A stretch of DNA of 64,000 bases from the NCBI GenBank assembly GCA_001179505.1, contig CDMY01000677.1, forward strand, positions 95,159-159,158, written 5' to 3'. Position 1 is the stretch's first letter, and each line of letters begins with the position of its first letter. This document shows, one piece after another, positions 36,054-47,800 of this stretch. The DNA is from Vitrella brassicaformis. Taxonomy: Eukaryota > Sar > Vitrellaceae. A program made the position numbers and the translations under genes. The notes under the pieces were generated by a model, which saw only the letters and a program-made list of their open reading frames with translations, was not told where the DNA came from and ran no database searches.

Positions 36054-37570
36054 TCGAATCGATACCTACGATTGAATGATAGCCATGAACGTCGCCTTCC
36101 TTGATGCAGTTGCCTTTTCACTTCACACATACCGACAGCCAGCATGGTGGACTCACACCCACGCCACGCACCGCCACAGGGGCCGGGGAGGGAGGGAGGG
36201 AGAGGGGGATGGACTTGGTGTGGGCGTGGGCGGGGGCGTGGGCGGGGGGATGATCTTTTTGATTGACACACAGGCGGGGGGGCGGGTCAGCGGGGGGGCG
36301 GGGGGACTTTTGATGACTCACTCAGCTAACTCACTGACTGACTGACTGATGGAATGCATTCATTGGATTGGATGGATGTGCTCATGATGGATGTCGAATG
36401 AGTCGAATCGAATCAACCGGTTGATGGAGTGAGTGAGTGTGGTGTCCGTCTGCCTGGCTGCCTGGCTGCCTGTAAATAACACACACACACACACACACGC
36501 AGTCCCGTCCTGTCCCCTCCTTGATAGTGCAATCATTGCAATCGTCCACCGTTTCCCTCTCTCATCCCGTCGGCCTGTGTGAATGTCAGCCTGTCAGCCT
36601 GTTGTGCGGTTCCTCGGGTGCCTGAGCGCTTTTTTCTCTCAGATGGGGCACCGCACCTGAACCGAACCGGCCGGGCGGCACAAGAGGAGGACACAAGCCA
36701 CACACAGGCAGGCAGACACACACACCAGGGGAGAGGGCGACTGACTGGATGGCTCTCTCTTTCCTGCATTTCTCGCCTGCCCGCCTGCATGGGGTTCACT
36801 CATCGTGTGTGTGGCCTGGGATCGACCGAATTGCATCATCCTGAGGTGTCTGGTCTGTCTGTCTGTCTGATTCCGGCAGCTGCGCACCTAGGACAGCTGT
36901 CCCTTTCTCGTAGCTTGGCTTCGGCAGCATGTCGGCGCGAGCCAAGCCTGCTCGTTTCGACTTGCTGCTGGGGAGGCTGCGCGAGAGAGGGACGGGACGG
37001 CCGGTGTGCAGTGAGTGCGCCAACACCAGCCCAGCAAGTGTCAGAACGGCTAGGCAGGCAGGGAGCGGTGGCCACTGCGGCCGCGATGCCTGTCTGTGTC
37101 TGTATGTCATGGCGTGACGGCAGGTTTTGCGCTCGGGTTGCGCTGCGTTGCGGGCATAAGTAAGTGGTACCAGAATCCTCTCAGATGCTGCTGCCTGACT
37201 TGGATCTCTTGCATGAGTTGGGTGGACGGATGTGCGTGTGCGTGCGTGTGTGTGTGTGTGTGTGCCGTTCGATCCACTTGGTCGATCGGTGAACTTACTG
37301 TGTGTCACTTTCAACTCAACTAGACATTCGCCCAGTCCATGTCGATCCAACCCTCACGCGCACACGCACGCACACACGAACGCGTCCATCCAGGTCCGCA
37401 GTCATAGCTAAGCACCCCACCCCCCCTCTCTCTCCGTGTTTTGCCAACACACCACACGGCACCCACTCCGCACGGCAAGTCCCTCTCTCATGCTTCAAAC
37501 ACTGCCAGCAAAGGGCTCCCACCTCCCCCCTCCCTCCCTCCCTCTAGGCTACACTCGTCCATCTCTTCTT
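36054..37570. other. Convergent intergenic interval, G-rich near its start
   Basis: Between the stops of the PP2C gene and the next minus-strand gene. 36178-36306 is strongly G-rich on the plus strand, with many GGG runs (quadruplex potential). (AC)n lies at ~36480-36500 and (GT)n at ~37240-37264. A 62-aa open frame at 36929 has no supporting features and is not called. Confidence 0.5.
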
Positions 37571-40500
37571 TCACTCGAGCACCCGGACTGGCGTGAATTT
37601 GATGGTGCCATTCTTCTCACCCACGAGGTTGATGTTGGCCTGCGTGGCCGCCTGCCGCAGTGCTCTCACTGGCCCCCACCGCTGCTTGGGCTTGTGCACG
37701 TAGCTGATGCACTGCAGGCTGGCGAACTGGTCGAACATCTGGCGGCTGGTCTGCAGGAGCTCCGTGTACAGCTGCCGGGCGTGCTCCTCGGTCTGGTTGT
37801 AGGACACCTTGATCTCTATGGCCCGCACGCGGTTGTCGATGACCTCGCGGACGTCGTCACCCACGCCCATGTCCATGTCGCCCACGCCGGCCCCCTCGTA
37901 CACCCCCCACCGAACGGGGAGGCTCGGGGGGTCGTGCATCACCCCCCAGGCGTTGGACACACGCTCGATCTCGACCTCCGTGGCGACCGTGATGCGCCGG
38001 CCTTGCTGTGGGGCCAGGTGGCGGATGGCCTTGGGCAGCACGGCAATCGGCACGATCTGGTCCTCGTCGCTTTCGTCGCTGTCGACAGCCATGGTCATCT
38101 TGACGGCCAGCCTGTCCAGGCTCGGCAGCTCCTTGACGAAGCTGTGCAGGCCGCCTTCGTAGGTCCGGTCGCTGTTCATGGTGCCCTGGTCGATGTCGAA
38201 GGTGCGCACGGCCGGCAGCATCGCGGGAATGCGCGACACCAGCTGGTTGGGCAGGTGTGTGTAGGGGAAGTAGCTCGTCGGCAAGACCTTCACCGTGAGG
38301 GTCTCAGCACAGGAGAACACGGCCGTGTTGAGCTCGTACGCCATCGTCACGTCGTTGGGCATCTTGAACGGAGACAGCGACACCTGATGGATTGAAGGAG
38401 GGAGGGATGCACCAGCAGAGCGACAAGCGCGTCTGCACGGGGTGTGTGGTGTGTGTTGGTCTCAGTGTTCTATAGATCGCCCACCCACCTTTGCCGCCAT
38501 GTTGGCAAGTTTCTGGACTGTCGAGTGTGTGCCCGCCAGCTGGACGGGCGAACCGACCAGGGGCAGACCGACAGCCAGCTCCTCACATCGAAACTCGTCG
38601 GGCCGCCCGTTGTCCACGCGCCGCACCTCAGCATGGTACACCTCGACGGCATCGGGCTCCAAACACTGACTACGGAAGCCATGCAGCCTCTGCAGATTGG
38701 TTGATAAGAAACACAACACAGACAGACACAGAGAGGATGGCCACGGCACGGCTGAGGCGGGTCGTTGCTCTAGCACACAAACACACACACACCTGAATGA
38801 AGCTTGTGTGTGCGATTGGGGTTCGGTCGTTGTCGTGGGGCATCTCCATCTCGATCGTGGTGAGCCGGGACTGCAGGATGGCCCAGAAGTGCTGCTCGCC
38901 ATGGAATATCACTGAGGTACACACACACACAGAGACAGACACGGGGATGGGCACATGGGTGGATGGATGGGTGGACACACACATGCGTATGATACCATGG
39001 CCAGTGAGCGACCGAAGGGTGCCGGCTGTGGGCGTGTGTCGCATGACGTTGCCAATGCGCTCCAGCGACTTGGGGAAGGTGTGACCGCCGCGGCCACGAT
39101 CGAACAGCATGTGGATCGAGTGCAGCCCACCCATTGCCGCGGGCACCCACTGCTGCAGGGCATTCTCGGATCTGCACGTGAGCTCTCGCAGCAGGGGGAA
39201 CCGGTAGCGCCGGAAATGCGGGATGCGCTGCCAGGTGCTGTCCACCTTGACGGCGTGGAGGTGCTCGAAGATGATCGGCTCGTCGGGCTGGGGGAGCTGG
39301 TTGAGGGCGGTCTCGGCCTGTCGCTCCTGACGGTCGGTGAGGAGGGGCGAAGTCAGCGTCATCGACTGCACACACACACACACACACAGACAGAGAGAAA
39401 GAAGATAAGGACGACGTATGTCTGTCTGTCTGTCTGTTTTCCTGGCAGTGCAGTGCAGTGCATCTCACGTACCTGCAGGCTGGTGGTAGTGGCCTCGAGC
39501 AGTATCAGCTTGGGCATTGCCGGAGGACCGTGGATTTTCATGGTCGTCGTGCGCGAAAGAGAACCTGGCCAAGGCAAACACACAACCAACCGCACCACCC
39601 GCCCTCTTGCCGCTTCCCCCCACATCATAAGCGAGACAGACCTACTTATCCATCGCTGAGCCACGGCAATGCTCGGAGCGGTCTCAAACTCGACGATGGG
39701 GTGCATGGCTGGGTTCTTGGCCATGGATCTGAACGCACAGCTGACGGCCGAGAGGGACCGCACAACGTCCACAAACCCGATGTACCCGCCCACGCCGATG
39801 CGGTCGCCGTCACTCAGCCACAACGCTTCGGCTATCGAATCCAAAGACAGACGCTGCAATGCGCACAATCCACACACCCCCGTGCGCAGGCATGTGTGTC
39901 GTTCATCTGCGTGTGTGATGTCTGTCTGGCGTACGTCCTCTTCATTGAGGGCCTGCATCTTCTGCTGTATCATGTCGAGCTTCTGGGTGGCCCGCTCGAT
40001 AGACAGCTGGGACCGGGCGCTGTTGGTCTGCATCATCTCCCGCCACACACGGAAGTGACGCCTAATCGCCTGCAGTGCAGAACGACAGACAACAAGAGCA
40101 GAACAAGGGCAGGCAGCACACAAACTTGGATGGATTTGGTGCGCCGTTTGTGTGCGCACCTGGACTTTGGTCTGGGTGTTGGTGTTTGCGACCTCGTGCG
40201 GCATCAAACTCTTGGCCATCAAAATCTCCACAGCCTGTTTGTGTTGCAGACAGACATAGATAGACGAACCCAACACAACAACCATCCGACATACATCATC
40301 GGCCCGCCCGCTGTCCCTGTGTCTGCCTGATTGTCCCTACAGCTGCCTGCCTGCGCACCTTTGCCTTGGTCTGCTCAATCATGAGTAGCTGCTTCCGGAG
40401 AGACGACGCCATGCTCTCCATCGCCAGCAGAACCTCCTCGTCCTCATCCATCTGAGCCAACTGCAGGCAGGCAGGCAACACACACAAGAGAGCGCATGGA

Positions 40501-40720
40501 CGGATGCCTCAGCCCGACTGAGAGCCCGTGTGCCTCGAGGCAGCCATACGTCATCGTTGAGTCTCTGTCGCTTGGAGCTCTCATCACTCCCGCCTCCCGC
40601 AGCTGCCGCAGATGATGATGATGCAGCGGCAGCGGCAGCAGCTGCCGCAGGCGCCGCTCCACTCGAGGCCGCAGCACTAGACTGGGCGAGGGAGCGCTTC
40701 TGCCGCCCTCCTCTGTCCAT
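37571..40720 (-). CDS. Large hypothetical protein, possible F-box-like N-terminal half
   Basis: ATG at 40718-40720 gives MDRGGRQKRSLAQSSAAASS, a poly-Ala/Ser stretch and a basic SSKRQRLNDD. Exons then encode coiled segments (QMDEDEEVLLAMESMASSL, SQLSIERATQKLDMIQQKM), RLSLDSIAEALWLSDGD followed by VRSLSAVSCAFRSMAKNP, which looks like an F-box (L..L....L..L..V...FR), then PKLILLEATTTSLQ, a long beta-rich region (PIIFEHLHAVKVDSTWQ, FPLLRELTCRSENALQQW) and a C-terminal domain (SPFKMPNDVTMAYELNT, LPAVRTFDIDQGTMNSD, VRAIEIKVSYNQTEEHA) stopping at 37571. Recurrent 'L.E/L.L....L' units hint at degenerate leucine-rich repeats. F-box plus LRR-like would fit an SCF ubiquitin-ligase adaptor; this is inference. 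It may belong to a lineage-expanded family, which a search would show. Confidence 0.5.
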
Positions 40721-40779
40721 TTTCGCTACTTCCTATAGCTACTTCCTTTCAAAAAGGCGGCACCGCGCATCAAGAGGCT

Positions 40780-40813
40780 TGCGAGCTTAGTATAGTAGCC
40801 AAAAGTGCGAGCT
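40780..40813 (+). promoter_or_regulatory. Pair of TGCGAGCT octamers in a divergent promoter
   Basis: Copies at 40780-40787 (followed by TAG) and 40806-40813, 26 bp apart, between the gene start at 40720 (minus) and 40888 (plus). Confidence 0.5.
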
Positions 40814-40887
40814 GGAGTCAGGGCCTGCCAATCCCCGTGCCAATCTCAGCATTGGCAGCTCTCCGGTATCCAGTGCGGGCGGAGGGC

Positions 40888-42660
40888 ATGGCTTCTGCAG
40901 AGATGGATGACGACACTGAGTCTCTGAGTGAGACCGTTCCAGACTGTCTGGAGTGTTCGATATGCTTCGGGCTGCTTTACAAGCCCACAGCCCTTGATTG
41001 CGGGTGGGTGAGTTGCTTCCCTGGGTCGATGATACATGACTGACACCCATGATGTGATGCCATTGCTCTCTGTCGGTTTGGTTGTTTGTTGGTTGCTGAC
41101 TGACAGGCACGTCTTCTGTTTCTGGTGCTTGTTCCGGTCGATGGCGCAATGGCATGCTTCCAAGTGGTGAGAGGGAGGAAGACCACCACTGCAGTCATTG
41201 CAAGATGGTGAGGGTGCATCGGGAGTGTTCCGCTGTCGCTGTCGTGATGCCTGCAGCCCGCTTTGCAAGAGGAGCTTCAGTGTGTTCCCCCGGGTGTGTC
41301 GGCCCCTCTACATGTACATCAGGAGCAAATACCCTCGCACCTTCGACCAGAGAAGGCAAGGTAAGGTACCTACCGACGCTGGCTGGTCAATTCACTGACC
41401 AGAGAGAGCACCTTCCAGATTCACACACACACACAATGCACTCACTCATGGATGCCTTGCCTTTCCTCATCTCATCTCGCTTGGCAGAAGTGGAGGAGTT
41501 TGAGCGGGCCACAGAGCGGCAGTCGCCCGCAGAGGAGCACATCCTCACCCCCGGCTCTGGGGCCAACGTCGACCGACTCCCCCCAACAGCCAGCCGAGAG
41601 ATCAGAGACCTCCTCTCCGCATGGCAAGGCAATGACGCGCCTCAACCGCCATTACCGCCCTCGCCCTCGCGACCCGCTGCTGCTTCTGGCGCCGAGCCGA
41701 TGGCAGAGAGTGGGGGTGGGCAGCAAGGTGAGGATGGAGCTGCTGGGGAGGGGGATGAGGCGTTTGTGCACGTGAGCGATGAGGTGTCGTCGCTGCTGTC
41801 CCCTGAGATGCGGCCCACGGCTGTGAGGCTGCCGGTCAGAGAATTCGTCCACTTCCAAGTGTGTGATGGCACTCACGCGCACACCCAGCCAGCCAGCCAG
41901 GAACTGATCTGGATGGGCGTCTGTGTGTTGTGTGTTGTGTATGTGTAGGTGGGATGTGACGGCTGTGGTCGGCTGCCTATCGTGGGGGCTCGTTATAGAT
42001 GTCGTGACTGCCATGAGAGGGTGGGTTACGACCTGTGCGGCGCGTGTCACCGGGAAAACTACAGTCGATGCGGGCTGTTCAACCAGATGCACACGTGAGC
42101 TGTCCAGATGGACATTTATGTGCGTGTTCGGGCGCGGGGGTGTGTGACTTGTATGTCTGTCAGTCTGTCTGTCTGTCTGGATGTCTGTCTGGATGTCTGT
42201 CTCTGTTTTACTCGCTGCATGTGGTGCATGCAGGTCAGCGCATAGGATGGAGCTGGTGCAGCCCGACGCCGTCACAGTGCTGCTCAACTGCCTCCACAAA
42301 TGCCACCCCACACTCCCTCTGTAAGGAAGGAAAGGCACACAGACAAACACACCAGCCACACAGACATACATGTACTCTCTGTCTCCCTTCCCTGTCCCTG
42401 TCTGCATCCGTCCATGTGGTCGGTGTGTCAGGGCCGAGCTGCTGTCCCTGCTGGAACTGCAGGGATCCAGCGGGCCCTCCACCCCAGACAATGACAGTGA
42501 CAATGACCTGGAGGATGAGACCCCCGAGCGGACCGGTCCCCTCCCACCACTGGGCCTCATGCCTGACGAGCAGTCCCCTCCTGTGGGTGATGACGAGACT
42601 GGCGACCGCCCAGCACCAGCTGGCGGGAGGGAAGAGGGGAGGGGAGGGAGCTCTGCTTGA
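40888..42660 (+). CDS. RING–ZZ zinc-finger protein, PRT1-like E3 ubiquitin ligase
   Basis: Exons 40888-41003, 41107-41166 and 41257-41360 splice in phase into a complete C3HC4 RING: CLECSICFGLLYKPTALDCG-HVFCFWCLF...SKC-PLC, followed by RVCRPLYMYIRSKYP. An acidic/Pro-rich linker (TERQSPAEEHILTPGSG) leads to a ZZ domain: VGCDGCGRLPIVGARYRC-RDC, then YDLCGACHRENYS ... MHTSAHRMEL, with the expected Cys pairs and His. The end is acidic (TPDNDSDNDLEDETPER), stopping at 42658-42660. RING then ZZ is the arrangement of the plant N-degron ligase PRT1, which has two RINGs; here only one is seen. RING recruits an E2, and ZZ of this type binds N-terminal degrons. The substrate is not known. It is divergent with the gene at 40720. 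Confidence 0.8.
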
Positions 42661-43548
42661 TTGACCGAAAGCGACTGACGGGACGGTGGCCCATGCTGCC
42701 TGCCCCCGTTCTGTTCTGCTGTGCTGTGCTGGGCCCTCAGCCATCGGATGGCCCGCGCGAAGATGAGGCTTGATGGCACAGGGGTGGGTTGGGGCGGGTG
42801 GGGTGCCTTTGGTTACTGGCAGGCATGTCAGTATGTGACTGACTGACAGGTATGCATGGTGGATGGATCCTATCCTGCTCTGATCGGTCGATCGATTGAT
42901 TGAAGTTCGGTTCGTGCTTGTCCCGATGCATTGCAGGCACTCATGTACACACAGGACACATCGTCTCTCGCATTCACCCACCAGCCCGCCAGTGAGTGCA
43001 GTGCGTCCAGGTCATTCATTCACGCATCCCAGTGCGGGGTCAGTCTGTGGGGTCAGCATGTCGGTCTGTCAGTGCGGGGTTAGTCTTTGGGGTCAGTCAG
43101 TCCCCACACCGACAGACCTACATCCTGACCCCAAGAACACACCCCACATAGACAGGCAGACCCCATAAAGACAGACACCAAATCGTTTTCCCCCCCATTC
43201 AGTCAGTCCTTAACAAACAGCACCATGTACACGAAACGACACGACACGACACACACGCTGTACACACGCTGTACAGACAGCCAATCAGACAGACAGGGTT
43301 CGCCTCCTTCTGCCGCCGCGCATCGGCCACCCAGCGAACGAATCCCTTCCTTCCTTCCCCCCTGCCTTGCCTTGACCACCCTCTCATCGGGCAGTCAGTC
43401 AGCCACATCACATCACCTCACCTCACTCGCAGCATACGTGCCCGCGCCTCCGCAGCAGCTGCAGCACAGCAACAGTCGCAGTCACGTCCACCAAACACAG
43501 ACAGGCACAAACATTGCAAACTGTTCATCGTGCTCTCCATAATGTATG
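42661..43548. other. Convergent intergenic interval with GGGGTCAG repeats
   Basis: The motif GGGGTCAG recurs about four times between 43034 and 43097 and appears inverted (CTGACCCC) at ~43125, so the stretch could fold. No coding segment is supported. Confidence 0.5.
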
Positions 43549-44096
43549 TCAGACGTCTCTCTCCGTTTTGTTGCTCTCTCTCTCACCTGCGGCATTTTGT
43601 CTGGCGGTGGCGGCACATCCCATAATTCCGGCACACATGTGATCTTCAGGCAGCCGGTGGCGCAGACACACCTTCTTGTCGCACTTGGGGCACGCCCACA
43701 TCGTGGCGAACGTCAACACCGTCCGGCACACCGCACACCGCGGCTTCTTCTGAACCGGCTGGCACTCATGGGCAGCGAGTGCCTGCTGGGGAGTGAGGGA
43801 GTCGACAAGGGGAAGGGCGGTCCCACACTTGTCGCAAAGCACGACACGTTTGTCTTTGACAAGATGTCGTGAGCAGGAGTGGTCGGTGATGCACTGCCGG
43901 CAGAATGCCGCCCCGCAGCCGTCACAGGTCCTCGTCAGGACGTCCTTCTGCCGGCAGTAGGGATCCGAGCAGTGCTCACCTGTCGAGCGAACGGTCACAC
44001 ACACCAAACATGACGGCGTGGCGGTACAGCTGGGCTACATGGCTGGCTGCTGAGTTGAGTGTTTGTTGGCTCACCAAGATCTGAGAACTCAGCCAT
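43549..44096 (-). CDS. AN1-type zinc-finger protein, ZFAND2-like
   Basis: Exon 1 is only 22 nt (44075-44096, MAEFSDL plus one base); the intron at 43980-44074 joins in phase to exon 2 (43549-43979). The result, MAEFSDLGEHCSDPYCRQKD, matches the conserved start of ZFAND2/AIRAP proteins ('M.EFPDLG.HCS...C.QLDFLP'). Two AN1 fingers are visible: HCSDPYCRQ...CDGCGAAFCRQCITDHSC, with CDKCGTALPL between, and CAVCRTVLTFATMWACPKCD-KKVCLRHRLPEDHMC. About 150 aa. ZFAND2 proteins bind ubiquitin or p97/proteasome components and help with arsenite and misfolded-protein stress; that role here is from family knowledge. The tail (ARQNAAGERESNKTERDV) is not conserved-looking, so a further exon is possible. Confidence 0.85.
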
Positions 44097-44825
44097 TCCT
44101 ACAGTTGGTTCTTGTCTGCAGGTCAGCTGTCAGCGTCAGAGATGGCGTAATGGCTGTCCTTCGCCTCCTCTCACGACAGGATGGAAACAGGTCGGCTGGT
44201 CGAATGAGCAGAGAACGAGTGGAACGCCGCACGAGACGACGCGTAGGGTGTGTGGGGAGGCAGAGAGGAGGCAGGCTTTCGCCTTTCGTGCCCGATTCTG
44301 TCAGCAAGTGCAAGTCGGTCCACGGGTTCAGGGTCTAGGGTTCATAGACGGACGATCTACTGATCTGTGAGACAGGACGGCTGTTGAGTCTTTCGTTGTT
44401 GTCCGTTCCAGACAGTCCAGGACGTCAGACAGGATGACATCGTTCTTTGTGTGTACGCAAGGCAAGTGGCTGTTCCGTTAACTACCGAGTCATGAATTCG
44501 CACGCACCCATCCATCGCGTCACCACCGGACTTCCTCCTGTCTACGTCTACCGTGCCATCGCACCTGCCGAGCGACAGGATGGCGGCCAGCTGCGGAAAA
44601 GCGACACGATCCTGGCTTGACTTGGCTCCACACACTCCATCCATCCATCCACCCACCCACCCATTGGACACTCATTGGCTGCCCTCTAAAAGTACTGACT
44701 GTCGAATGTGCGTTGCGTATGTCACTGGCTGTACGGCCTCTACTGCTATCACACAGACAACTCAGCCGGCCGCGAGACCAAGACCGGTGCACACACACAC
44801 CCGGAGCGTTGGGTAGGTAGCTCTA
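44097..44825. other. Intergenic interval, no gene seen
   Basis: Upstream of the AN1 gene and downstream of the nucleotidyltransferase gene (both minus). It contains GGTTCAGGGTCTAGGGTTC at ~44325-44342, reminiscent of telomere-like repeats but irregular, and a (CCAT/CCAC)n run at ~44637-44664. Confidence 0.45.
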
Positions 44826-47800
44826 CTACCGAGGCCCCCGCCCCCTTCTGCCTCCCCTTGCCCGCCCTCCGTGGCCATATCCATGGCCGAACCCCCTCTT
44901 GCCCACGCCGTACCCGCCCCTGCCGTCCTGGTAGTACTCGCCAAAGTAACTGTCATCCTCGTCGTGCTCCATGAAACTGTAGGCACGGCCTCGCCCGCCC
45001 CCCCTGCCCCTGCCGCTACGCCCACCCCTTCCTCCTCCCGACGAGAACTGGTTGAAGGCCTGCTGCATCCTCGCCGCCGTCGGGGAGGCGTCTGTGTGCT
45101 GCTGATATGTGTCGTATCTGTCGTCTTGCTGCTGCTGGTGTTGGGAGAAGGGCATCGGGTGTTCATGGTCGGCAGCGGGAGCGGACGTCGCGTGTGGGAT
45201 GTGTGGAAACGGCAGTCGTGGCGGCCGCGATGATGGGGGAGGGTGGGGGGGTGGAAGGATCTGAGGGACAGACGACCACCGCTGGTCGTCCATCTGCGGC
45301 GTGCCGGCTTCATCCTGCCGCTGCTTCCTCTGCCTTCGCCGTCTGCTCTGCGGTGTTGCCACGTTCCGCTCACCCGCCCCCGCCCCCGGGACAGTGAGAC
45401 GATGTCCCGCTCCTGCCGTGTTTGGCTGTCCTCTGCCGTGTAGCTGGATAGCCCCATAGGCCGACGGATGGACCGCCCCAGCCCCTGGGGGCGGGGGTGG
45501 CCGGCCGAAGCCTCCCGGTCCCGGATGGCCACCGTGGTGGTGTGTGTGGTGGTGGTGGGTCGGTCTGTATGGGTTGTCGGTATTGCGGAGGAGGGCCTTG
45601 ATCTGGTTGTCGTCTTGCTTGCGGTAGCGGCGGAAGAGCTCGTCCAGCGGCTGGCGAGTCGACAGCAGGAAGGCCGCACGACGCAGCTCCATCGACACGC
45701 GCTCCTGGGCCGCGAAAGACAGACCTGTGGACAGGCAATGAAGGAATGGCACACAGCACAGCAATCGTCACGGACGCCACGTGGATGTGAGTGTCTGTGT
45801 TCTTTTGATGACTCACACACCGAGGGTGCGATCCTTCTCCAAAGGGTCCTCGATGGCCATGCAGATGCGCTGGAATATGTGATCCAGCGCCCGTCCGCCC
45901 TCGACCTCCTCCTCTGGTTCCCCCTCCGCCTCTCCCTCTCCCTCCCCCGTCGGCTCTTCAGCCGCCTCCTCCTCACCGATTGCCGCATCCCCCTCAATGG
46001 CAGCAGCAGCTGCCTGGTCGGTATCGGCGTCGGCCTCGCACTCCGTCTCCTCTCGCGCCTCGGTCTCCTCCTCCTGGTAGTCGTCGTAGGGCCGGTCGTC
46101 GGCCGATGTCTCGTCGTTGGATGGGGACGGCAGGGCGGCGTCGGTGGAGGGCTCCTCGGACTCATCTGCTGCAGACAGGGGGGCCTCACTCGACACAGGG
46201 GCCTCGTTGGCGGCGGGCTCGGTCGGCTGCATTTGGAGAGAAAAACAGACATATGCAGACAGACACATGAATGACATGGGGGGCATACATGCTCGCTCGC
46301 TTACCGTGGTCTCAGCCGCCGTGACGCTGTCGCTCGCGCTGGCGGCGCTGGTGGCGCTGGTGGTCCGCGCAGGTGCGCCGCTGGAGAAGTAGTCCCTCTT
46401 GGTCAGGTGTTGTGCTACCCCCGCCGGCCGCTTGATGGATACCACATCGCGGTAGTAGTTGAACATATAGGCGAAATATACGGTAAACTCGTAGAAGAGC
46501 GACAGCAGACTGTCACCCGCTACCCCAGACCCTCTTGCAGGTGGGGCGTCGCTCGGGTTCTGCTGCTGCCCCTGCCCCTGGCCCCCGCCCATGCCGAGCA
46601 TGGAGAGCAGGTCGTTGACACCTCTGCTCTGACTGCCCCCCCGCTCCCGCACCAGCACGTTGTTCTCCCTCTCCATGCGCCGCAGCGGCTCGCACGGGTC
46701 GGCCAGCAGCCGATGGGCGAGGGATCCCGGCGCAGGGAAGTCGGTATAGTCGGCTTCGGTTGTGGGGAAGATGGGCGTGTTGACGCCGTCTGTGGGGTGG
46801 ACGTAGAAGACATCGTTGTTCTGCGGGGGGTCGACCAGCACGGAGGGGTAGGGCGGGGGACACACGTGGGCCGGGGGGCTCTGCAGATTGGGCAGCACGG
46901 GCTGCCCGGTGGTCAGCTGACGGTGGTGCTGCAGGAAATGGCTGAGTGAGTGACAAAGGGAGGGAAAAGAGGACGGACAAGTGACAAACAAAGAGATTCG
47001 GCGAGATGTGGTGCGGTGCAGCAGGCTGACAGACATGGTGAGGAGGATCCATGAGTATGAAGAGAAGGCCCCTCGTCTGGGGTCGACAAGGCCCCGGCAC
47101 TTGGCCCAGTGCTTCACGACAAGACCCAGCGCAGCCGCACGGCTGTCATGCTCGGCATACGCCCTGCAGGTTACCGAACAAACAAACGATCACACACACA
47201 CACATACACACACACAGAGGCAGGGATCCCTGGATATATCGGTGTTTTTTCCGTCCATGCGGACGGACGGACGTACCTGAGGAGTCTTGAGTTGTGCAGG
47301 ACGACTTCATGGTTGAAGGATATGTCGATGGTCAGCTCAGGGTGATCGTACTCATCATAGGCACGCCCGTCGGCGTCGGTCTTGCGCCGGATGGCCGTGC
47401 ACTTGACGATCGGCACCCGGGCGTTCTCGATGCACTCTATCTGAAACACCGACTGGTCCAGCGCACGGGACAGCACACGGACGGCCTGACACAACCAACA
47501 GCCACACACACATCTCATCTGTGTTCGCTGTGGTCTCTCCTGTCTGTCCTCCTCAGCATTCCCTCACCCACCTGGATGGTCGGTGCGTGAGGCAGCTTGA
47601 GCCACTGCCAGTTGTCGTGTTTGTCGCTAGGGAACGAGTCGGCCGCCCGCAGAGGGTTCTCGTCCTTGGCGCCACTGGCCGCCTCTGCGCGGGCCTCATC
47701 CATCAGTCGACTGAGCCTGGAGGGCGGCAGCTGCACCACCACATCAAGGTCGCTCTCCCTGGTGGCGAAGCCGTTCACTGCGCTGCCGTACAGCAAGCCG

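Noticed and set aside
36929-37117. Small plus-strand gene (62 aa)
   Set aside because: No splice partner, domain or promoter motif; composition not distinct from flanking non-coding DNA.
37436-38395. Plus-strand 319-aa open frame
   Set aside because: Antisense to a well-composed coding exon of the minus-strand gene; no motif and His/Gln/Val-rich shadow composition.
44320-44345. Telomeric repeat tract
   Set aside because: Only imperfect single units, not a tandem array; noted as telomere-like only.
45468-46274. Plus-strand 268-aa open frame with hydrophobic stretches
   Set aside because: Antisense to the acidic and RGG parts of the nucleotidyltransferase gene; crosses its introns without splice support.
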